A DNA stretch of 10,278 bases from Clostridia bacterium (GTDB lineage: Bacteria > Bacillota > Clostridia > Christensenellales > UBA1242). Where the stretch lies: assembly GCA_017443885.1 (NCBI GenBank), contig JAFSXW010000092.1, positions 1-10,278 of the forward strand, in the 5' to 3' direction. The notes below the pieces were generated by a model that saw only the letters and a list, made by a program, of their open reading frames with translations, was not told the origin of the DNA and ran no database searches. Both the position numbers and the translations under genes were made by a program. Positions 1 through 5,642 of this stretch are shown here, piece by piece; within the stretch, counting starts at the first letter, position 1; each line of letters begins with the position of its first letter.

Positions 1-7
1 AATTGAT

Positions 8-409
8 ATGATGGACGACATTTTATTAAACCCTAAAAATGCAAACCCATATATTTCTTGTATGTATATTAATGTGCTAATTGATAAAGTTAAAAATGAT
101 TATGTGAATACTGATAGCAATTTTAGAAAGCGAGCGTATAAAAGTATGCTAGACAATGCTATAGTTTGTGGGGAACTGGGAACTAGGAATATAGCTTTAT
201 CGCTAGAGAAAAACTTTTTAAATAATGAAGATGGGTTTGGAAATAAAAAATTTAATCCTTTTACTTTTGATAAAGATGCTATCGAAACACAAAAAGAAGT
301 GATAAATACTATTTGGAGAATATTTAATTTAAGGAAAAAACACAAAGAAGAAATTTGTTTATATTTAAAAGATAAAAAACAAAAAAGCCCAGATGATTTT
401 GCAAAATAA
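8..409 (+). CDS. Hypothetical protein, possibly 5'-truncated by the window edge
   Basis: I do not recognise this protein. From the ATG at 8 it is 133 residues. The frame stays open to the left edge, so the true start may lie outside the window. It is hydrophilic and rich in Lys, Asn and Asp, with no signal peptide, membrane segment or catalytic motif that I can see. The second half (about residues 93-125) is probably helical with a basic stretch around RKKHKE, and the end is lysine-rich. The TAA stop sits at the foot of a bidirectional terminator shared with the convergent gene on the other strand, which supports this being a real, expressed reading frame. It may be the last gene of an operon entering from the left. 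The base composition is like its neighbours. Only seven bases of upstream sequence exist, so no ribosome binding site can be judged. Confidence 0.6.
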   Translation: MMDDILLNPKNANPYISCMYINVLIDKVKNDYVNTDSNFRKRAYKSMLDNAIVCGELGTRNIALSLEKNFLNNEDGFGNKKFNPFTFDKDAIETQKEVINTIWRIFNLRKKHKEEICLYLKDKKQKSPDDFAK

Positions 410-434
410 AATAGGCTAAAAAAGCCTATTTTTT
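408..434. terminator. Bidirectional intrinsic terminator between convergent genes
   Basis: A 10-bp stem (408-417 pairs with 423-432; core AATAGGCT/AGCCTATT) closes a five-A loop. A-runs on the left and T-runs on the right let it terminate transcription from either side. It overlaps the stop codons of both flanking genes (TAA at 407-409 plus strand; TAG at 428-426 minus strand). Confidence 0.85.
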
Positions 435-929
435 ATACAATTTTGCAAGTTCGTTTGCCCAAGCACTATCGGGGTTATTTGTTATAATTTCTGTTTTATT
501 ATCTATGCTATTTATGATGGGCTCTAAGAAAACAACATTGCCAACGCTTGTGGTGTTTTTCTTTACAATATTATAAAAACTTATAACGCTAGAATAGCCA
601 AGTTTATAAACAAGAAGTGTTATTGTGCCGTAGTTTTGCTTTAAACTATTACTGAAAGTTGAGTTTTCTATAATTGGAACGCTAATTTTTTCGGTTAAAC
701 CATTATTTGTGGTTGAATAGTATTGCCTTGTTTCTATAACGCAAACGGTTGCGTTATCTATTGGAGCAAGGCTTCCTTTTTCAAGCACAGAAACTATTAT
801 GCTTCCAAATTCTGATTGAGAATAAACAGAGGTTGTTTCTTTTTTTATGCTTAATATATAAAACACAAGAAATAAACATAAACAAAAAAATATTAAGCAA
901 AAACAAGTTGCAATTTTTGCAGATTTCAT
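426..929 (-). CDS. Membrane-anchored protein with a carboxypeptidase-regulatory-like (beta-sandwich) domain
   Basis: From the ATG at 929 the protein is 167 residues. Residues 1-6 are short and basic, residues 7-28 are a very hydrophobic, cysteine-containing membrane segment, and the rest is predicted to lie outside the cell. Residues 42-136 resemble the carboxypeptidase-regulatory-like fold: GSIIVSV, then PIDNATVCV (the usual 'pi.gA.V'), then TTNNGLTEKISVPI (the 'T..G.....vp' turn), then LLVYKLGYSSV (the 'v.v...GY' strand) and a closing VVFLEP. Such domains are usually extracellular and structural or binding; the actual role here is unknown. An in-frame ATG at 986 would add 19 residues and overlap the divergent gene by 43 nt. 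I prefer 929 because it puts the membrane segment directly at the N-terminus. Neither start has a good Shine-Dalgarno. The fold is inferred from residue pattern only. Confidence 0.6.
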   Translation of the reverse strand: MKSAKIATCFCLIFFCLCLFLVFYILSIKKETTSVYSQSEFGSIIVSVLEKGSLAPIDNATVCVIETRQYYSTTNNGLTEKISVPIIENSTFSNSLKQNYGTITLLVYKLGYSSVISFYNIVKKNTTSVGNVVFLEPIINSIDNKTEIITNNPDSAWANELAKLYKK

Positions 930-943
930 ATTAAAATATATGT

Positions 944-1600
944 GTGGAAAAAGATTTAAAGAACGATTATGTGTTTTGTGTTTCATTTGGCTACTATAAA
1001 CAGGGGCTTCTTTTTGAAGATGCCAAATTTACTATTTTTAAAAACAAGGTGCATTTACTTGTGGGCAATCCGGGCGCGGGCAAAAGCACTCTTTTTGAGA
1101 TACTTTCTGGAATAAATAAAGATTGGCTAGGGAATATAAATGGAGTTGAACCTAAAGATTTTTCGTGGGGGGAAAGCATAACATTTTTGCCTTCTAAGCC
1201 AGTGTTGTTTGAAAATAAAAGTGTTAGATATAACTTAGAATATGCATTAAAAGTTTTAAAAATTAAAAAACATTATGAAGAAATGCTTTTAAAAGCTTAT
1301 GAAGAATTTGGTTTAGAAGATAAATTAAAAACAAAAGTAAAGAAATTATCTTATATGGAAAAACAGAAGGTGGCATTAGCAAGAAGTTTTATAAAGGACG
1401 CAAAAATTGTTTTTATAGATGATTTTTTTAAAAATGCAAAAACCGAAGAAGAACAAAACGAGATTTTTGAAAACATAGAAAAAGTAAAACTAGAAGGTAA
1501 AACGGTGATAATTGCTGTAAATAATGGTGTTGTGCCAAAACTTAATTTTGATTACATTTTAAAAATAGAAAACAAAAAAATTGAAGAAAAAATAAATTAG
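944..1600 (+). CDS. ABC-type ATP-binding protein with degenerate catalytic motifs
   Basis: This 218-residue protein has the length and order of an ABC transporter nucleotide-binding domain. The Walker A motif GNPGAGKST (41-49) is intact. The other motifs line up by position but are altered: the Q-loop Gln is Ser84 (in FLPSKPVLF), the signature LSGGQ is LSYME (135-139, followed by KQKVALAR), the Walker B Asp-Glu is Asp159-Asp160 (in IVFIDD), and the H-loop His is Asn193. ATP binding is likely, while normal hydrolysis is doubtful. No permease gene is in view. The only possible start that keeps full length is the GTG at 944, because the frame has a stop at 932-934. No Shine-Dalgarno is visible, and the start lies only 14 bp from the divergent gene's start. 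It could pair with a permease encoded elsewhere or have a non-transport role. ABC ATPase membership is sure; function is not. Confidence 0.88.
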   Translation: MEKDLKNDYVFCVSFGYYKQGLLFEDAKFTIFKNKVHLLVGNPGAGKSTLFEILSGINKDWLGNINGVEPKDFSWGESITFLPSKPVLFENKSVRYNLEYALKVLKIKKHYEEMLLKAYEEFGLEDKLKTKVKKLSYMEKQKVALARSFIKDAKIVFIDDFFKNAKTEEEQNEIFENIEKVKLEGKTVIIAVNNGVVPKLNFDYILKIENKKIEEKIN

Positions 1601-1614
1601 CCTAAATTTAGGCT
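1599..1614. repeat. Perfect 16-bp palindrome (operator or weak terminator)
   Basis: AGCCTAAATTTAGGCT is a perfect palindrome that starts in the TAG stop of the ABC ATPase gene and ends at the first base of the next promoter's -35 box. As RNA it could fold with a 6-bp stem and AATT loop, but no T-run follows, so it is a poor intrinsic terminator. Its symmetry and position beside the -35 box suit an operator equally well. Confidence 0.5.
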
Positions 1615-1642
1615 TGTGAATATAAAAAATATTTGATATAAT
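1614..1642 (+). promoter_or_regulatory. Sigma-A type promoter for the HTH-nth-obgE-yhbY operon
   Basis: The -35 box is TTGTGA (1614-1619), followed by a 17-bp spacer and a perfect -10 TATAAT (1637-1642). Transcription would start near 1649, giving a very short leader that carries the GAGGG ribosome binding site (1650-1654), seven bases before the ATG at 1662. Confidence 0.72.
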
Positions 1643-1661
1643 TATATTTGAGGGCAAAACA

Positions 1662-2042
1662 ATGAATAAAACAAATGAAGAAGAACGCAAAAATGTTTTA
1701 AAGCTTTTGGGCGATTATTTAAGAAAGGGAAACAAAACTCAACTTAAACTTTATGAAAATATAAACCCAGAAATTATGTCTTTATTAGCAGATAAGGTGT
1801 TAACAAGTGCATTTTTGAAAATGATGTGCGATTATGATCTTGTGTCTTGTGCTATTATGATGTTTGAAAATAATCTTAACATTAGCGAAACCAGCAGAAA
1901 CGCTTTTCTTCATAGAAACACGCTTGTTTATAGAATTGAAAAAATTCAAAAACTTTCTGGGCTTAATATTAAAAATTTTGAAGATGCCTTCACTTTGAAA
2001 TTATTAATGGTGCTTTATTATGAAAAAAACAGAAATGAATAA
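1662..2042 (+). CDS. Short stand-alone PucR/CdaR-type helix-turn-helix protein
   Basis: This 126-residue protein has a C-terminal half (about 63-120) matching the PucR C-terminal helix-turn-helix domain: NISETSRNAFLHRNTLVYRI, then EKIQKLSGLNI, then a final helix EDAFTLKLLMVLYY. The 'HRNTL.YR...KI..l.Gl' core is characteristic. Full PucR/CdaR regulators are several hundred residues with an N-terminal sensor domain. Here only about 60 helical, charged residues precede the HTH, so no known ligand domain is present. DNA binding is inferred from the fold; the targets are unknown. A good ribosome binding site (GAGGG, spacing 7) and a TATAAT promoter precede it. It is the first gene of a tight operon, and its last 23 nt overlap the start of nth, suggesting translational coupling. 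Autoregulation through the palindrome at 1599-1614 is possible but unproven. Confidence 0.82.
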   Translation: MNKTNEEERKNVLKLLGDYLRKGNKTQLKLYENINPEIMSLLADKVLTSAFLKMMCDYDLVSCAIMMFENNLNISETSRNAFLHRNTLVYRIEKIQKLSGLNIKNFEDAFTLKLLMVLYYEKNRNE

Positions 2043-2658
2043 TGCCGTGTGCATCTTAAATGAAAAATATAAAAATGCAGAATGTGAGTTGAAATTTTCT
2101 TCAACTTTTGAACTTTTGGTTGCGGTTATTTTATCGGCCCAATGCACAGACAAAAGGGTGAATAAAGTAACAGAACAGTTATTTAAAGTTGCCAGCACTC
2201 CTGAGCAATTTGTAAAACTTTCGCAAGAGGAACTAGAAAATTTAATAAAACCATGTGGGTTTTATCATAACAAAGCCAAAAATATTAAAAAATGCAGTGA
2301 AGACCTAGTGAAAAGGTTTTGTGGCGTGGTGCCTAGTGATAAAAAAGAACTTAAAAGCCTTGCTGGTGTTGGTGAAAAAACTGCAAATGTGGTGTTGTCA
2401 ACAGCATTTAAAACCCCAGCAATAGCTGTGGACACGCATGTGTTTAGGGTGTCGAGGAGAATTGGAATTGCTTCGGGCAAAAATGTGAAGGAAGTGCAAT
2501 CATGCCTAGAAAAAAATATCGACAGAAAAGATTGGAGTGCTTCACATTATAGTTTGGTGTTGCATGGAAGATATGTTTGCAAGGCAAGGAAGCCAGATTG
2601 CGCAAATTGCGTAGTGAGTGGTTTATGTGATTATAATAAAAAACAAAATAAAGGATAG
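2020..2658 (+). CDS. nth: Endonuclease III, DNA glycosylase/AP lyase
   Basis: This 212-residue protein is a base-excision repair enzyme that removes oxidised pyrimidines from DNA and cleaves the resulting abasic site. Residues 37-44 (ILSAQCTD) match the conserved LLSAQATD segment. The helix-hairpin-helix is LAGVGEKTANVVLS (114-127) with the catalytic Lys120. The catalytic Asp138 lies in VDTHVFRV. The C-terminal [4Fe-4S] cluster motif C-x6-C-x2-C-x5-C is complete at Cys187, 194, 197 and 203. These positions are the same as in the E. coli enzyme (211 residues), which supports the ATG at 2020; an ATG at 2035 would shorten the protein by five residues. The start lies inside the HTH gene (23-nt overlap), with a GGTG seven bases upstream. 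Five bases separate its stop from obgE. All catalytic residues are present, so it should be active. Confidence 0.97.
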   Translation: MKKTEMNNAVCILNEKYKNAECELKFSSTFELLVAVILSAQCTDKRVNKVTEQLFKVASTPEQFVKLSQEELENLIKPCGFYHNKAKNIKKCSEDLVKRFCGVVPSDKKELKSLAGVGEKTANVVLSTAFKTPAIAVDTHVFRVSRRIGIASGKNVKEVQSCLEKNIDRKDWSASHYSLVLHGRYVCKARKPDCANCVVSGLCDYNKKQNKG

Positions 2659-2663
2659 ATTAA

Positions 2664-3936
<1,273 letters not shown>

Positions 3937-3938
<2 letters not shown>

Positions 3939-3943
3939 AGGAG
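3937..3943 (+). promoter_or_regulatory. Ribosome binding site that fixes the yhbY start
   Basis: AAAGGAG lies eight bases before the ATG at 3952. It starts inside the obgE stop codon and decides in favour of 3952 over an in-frame TTG at 3907, which lies inside obgE. Confidence 0.8.
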
Positions 3944-3951
3944 AAATAAAT

Positions 3952-4308
3952 ATGCTAGACAGCAAAACAAGAGCTTTTTTAAGAGGTGTGGCTTCAACTA
4001 GGGAAACTGAAATATTAATTGGGCAAAATGGAATAAATGAAGGCGTGCTTAGCCAGATTGATATGAACCTAGACGCTCATGAACTTGTGAAAATTGGTTT
4101 GCTTCAAAACACAGATATAGACGCAAAACAAATTATTAGTGAACTTGCACAAGTGCTTATGGCAGAGCCAGTTGCTTCCATTGGAAGAAAGGTTATATTA
4201 TATAGGTATTCTAGAAAGGCAAAAAACCATGTGCTAGATGCTAATAAAGATAAAGAAAATGCAAAAAAAGAAGTAAAAGGCAGGCAAAATAAAACAAAAA
4301 AGAAATAA
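3952..4308 (+). CDS. yhbY: YhbY-like RNA-binding protein (CRM domain)
   Basis: This 118-residue protein has a CRS1-YhbY (CRM) domain at residues 1-86. YhbY proteins bind pre-50S ribosomal particles. The family pattern is clear: KTRAFLRGVA, then ILIGQNGINEGVLSQID (22-37), then AHELVKIGLLQN (42-53), then VASIGRKVILYRYSR (74-88). The loop normally holding a GxxG-type RNA contact reads GRKV after SI. After the domain is a tail of about 30 residues (87-118) that is very rich in lysine and likely disordered, probably adding nonspecific RNA affinity; this tail is longer than in the E. coli protein. It follows obgE by 13 nt, a pairing common in Firmicutes and consistent with a shared role in large-subunit assembly. 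A weak AT-rich hairpin overlaps the gene's end. Confidence 0.92.
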   Translation: MLDSKTRAFLRGVASTRETEILIGQNGINEGVLSQIDMNLDAHELVKIGLLQNTDIDAKQIISELAQVLMAEPVASIGRKVILYRYSRKAKNHVLDANKDKENAKKEVKGRQNKTKKK

Positions 4309-4327
4309 AACTTGACTTTTTTGTTTT
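4291..4327 (+). terminator. A/U-rich hairpin at the end of the operon, overlapping the next promoter
   Basis: AAAACAAAAAAG (4291-4302) is exactly complementary to CTTTTTTGTTTT (4316-4327), giving a 12-bp stem with only two G-C pairs around a 13-nt loop. The A-rich left and U-rich right arms are terminator-like, but the helix is weak. It spans the yhbY stop codon and covers the -35 box of the pheST promoter. Confidence 0.45.
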
Positions 4328-4339
4328 AAGTTATATAAT
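4312..4339 (+). promoter_or_regulatory. Sigma-A type promoter of the T-box/pheST operon
   Basis: TTGACT (4312-4317), a 16-bp spacer and TATAAT (4334-4339). Transcription would begin near 4346, just before the first helix of the T-box leader. It starts four bases after the yhbY stop codon. Confidence 0.8.
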
Positions 4340-4357
4340 TTAGTTATCTTAATAAAA

Positions 4358-4590
4358 AACTGTGAAGGCGAATTTAGTAGGTTTTTTGCACCAAAAAGAG
4401 AGCGCTTGGCCCTAGGCTGTAAGCCAGCGTTGCACTGCAATAAACTGAATTTCGGCGCTGGAGTTGCTGGCAGAAATGTCACGCCGGACTAAACCGTAAA
4501 AAGTAATAAGGCAAAAAATTTTTTTGCGAAAATGGGTGGTACCACGTTTATAAAAAAGCGTCCTAAGTTTATGGGCGTTTTTTGTTTTTA
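4358..4590 (+). ncRNA. T-box riboswitch, tRNA-Phe responsive
   Basis: This leader controls pheST by sensing whether tRNA-Phe is charged. The base of stem I pairs AACT (4358-4361) with AGTT (4462-4465). The AGTA motif is at 4376-4379. The helix above it pairs 4380-4390 with 4436-4446. On the 3' side of the internal loop the specifier reads TTC (4451-4453), a Phe codon followed by a purine. Stem III is GCAAAA/TTTTGC (4511-4516/4522-4527). The T-box sequence AATGGGTGGTACCACG is at 4531-4546; its TGGT (4537-4540) would pair with the tRNA acceptor end, the variable T matching an A discriminator base. The terminator follows. Uncharged tRNA-Phe should stabilise the antiterminator and allow transcription of pheS and pheT. 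Confidence 0.95.
4552..4590 (+). terminator. Regulated intrinsic terminator of the T-box leader
   Basis: The stem pairs 4553-4563 (A-run then GCGTCC) with 4573-4583 (GGGCG then T-run), with two G-U pairs and a nine-base loop, followed by further T residues. The GTCC on its left arm would alternatively pair with the GGG just before the T-box TGGT to form the antiterminator. Confidence 0.88.
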
Positions 4591-4601
4591 AGGAGGAAAT
4601 G

Positions 4602-5633
4602 ATGAAAGATAAATTAATTAAAATTGAAAGTGAATTTGACAGTGCTTATAAAGAAGCCAAAGACTTAAACCTTTTAGAAGAAATAAGGCTTAAATTTTTA
4701 GGCAAAAAAGGTAGCCTTAATTATGTGATGGCAGATTTTAAACAAGTGCCAAACGAAATGAAAAAAGAAATAGGGCAATTAGTTAATAAACTTAAAAACA
4801 AAATAGAAGAAAAAATTGCAGAAAAAAAACAAGAACTTGAAGATAAGCAAAATGAAGCAGAAATAAACAATGCAAAAAAGATTGATTTAACTCTTCCTGC
4901 AAAAACAAATGTTGGTTCGCTTCATCCACGCACTTTAATTTTGAAAGAAGTTGAAGATGTGTTTGTTTCTATGGGGTTTGTGGTGGAAGATGGCTTTGAA
5001 ATTGAAACAGAATACAACAACTTTGATGCTGTTAATGTTCCTGCAAATCACCCAGCAAGAGATATGCAAGATACCTTCTGGCTAGATAATGGCCAAGTGC
5101 TTAAAACTCACACGAGTGCTGCACAAAATAGAATTCTTAAAAAATATGGCCCACATTGCAAGGCTATTTTCCCTGGAAGATGTTTTAGAAATGAAAGCCT
5201 TGATGCTGGGCACGAAAACACTTTCTTTCAAATGGAAGGAATTGTTGTTGATGAAAATGTTAGCGTTTCTAATCTCCTTTATTTTATGAAGGAAATGCTT
5301 AAAGGTGTGTTTAAAAAAGATATTAATGTTAGGCTTCGCCCTGGCTTTTTCCCATTCACGGAGCCATCATTTGAACTTGATGCTTCTTGTGCGTTTTGTG
5401 GAGGAAAGGGTTGCTCTTCTTGTGGGGGGAGTGGCTGGATTGAACTTTGCCCTTGCGGAATGATTCACCCAAATGTTTTAAGAAATGCAGGAATAGATCC
5501 AGATAAATATTCTGGCTTTGCATTTGGACTTGGCGCAGACAGGCTTGTGATGCTTAAAACTGGGCTAAACGATATTAGACACTTAAACAGCGGAAATGTT
5601 AGTTTACTAAAACAATTTGGAATTAAGTTGTAG
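4602..5633 (+). CDS. pheS: Phenylalanine--tRNA ligase alpha subunit
   Basis: The catalytic subunit of the (alpha-beta)2 enzyme, which activates Phe with ATP and transfers it to tRNA-Phe. From the ATG at 4602 it is 343 residues, normal for bacterial PheS. Residues 1-90 form the N-terminal coiled-coil arm for tRNA. The class II core holds LKTHTSA (167-173), motif 2 GRCFRNES (192-199) continuing to FFQMEG (208-213), FTEPSFELD (252-260) and motif 3 GFAFGLGADR (305-314). A cysteine-rich insertion carries Cys263, 266, 271 and 274 in CxxCxGxGCxxC form, with an additional CPC (Cys283, 285) where many relatives have no cysteine; metal binding is possible. AGGAGG (4591-4596) is five bases before 4602 but only two before the adjacent ATG at 4599, so I choose 4602. 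The gene lies directly downstream of a Phe-specific T-box. Confidence 0.97.
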   Translation: MKDKLIKIESEFDSAYKEAKDLNLLEEIRLKFLGKKGSLNYVMADFKQVPNEMKKEIGQLVNKLKNKIEEKIAEKKQELEDKQNEAEINNAKKIDLTLPAKTNVGSLHPRTLILKEVEDVFVSMGFVVEDGFEIETEYNNFDAVNVPANHPARDMQDTFWLDNGQVLKTHTSAAQNRILKKYGPHCKAIFPGRCFRNESLDAGHENTFFQMEGIVVDENVSVSNLLYFMKEMLKGVFKKDINVRLRPGFFPFTEPSFELDASCAFCGGKGCSSCGGSGWIELCPCGMIHPNVLRNAGIDPDKYSGFAFGLGADRLVMLKTGLNDIRHLNSGNVSLLKQFGIKL

Positions 5634-5642
5634 GAGGAAAAT

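Noticed and set aside
930..986. N-terminal extension of the minus-strand membrane protein from an ATG at 986
   Set aside because: It would overlap the ABC ATPase gene and put 19 extra polar residues before the membrane segment. It cannot be fully excluded because neither start has a Shine-Dalgarno site.
944..1600. ABC ATPase gene as a pseudogene
   Set aside because: The frame is intact and of normal length with a good Walker A and normal secondary-structure order; altered motifs alone do not show decay.
4234..4482. Minus-strand frame across the T-box leader
   Set aside because: It overlaps a well-supported structured RNA and has no start signals or recognisable domain.
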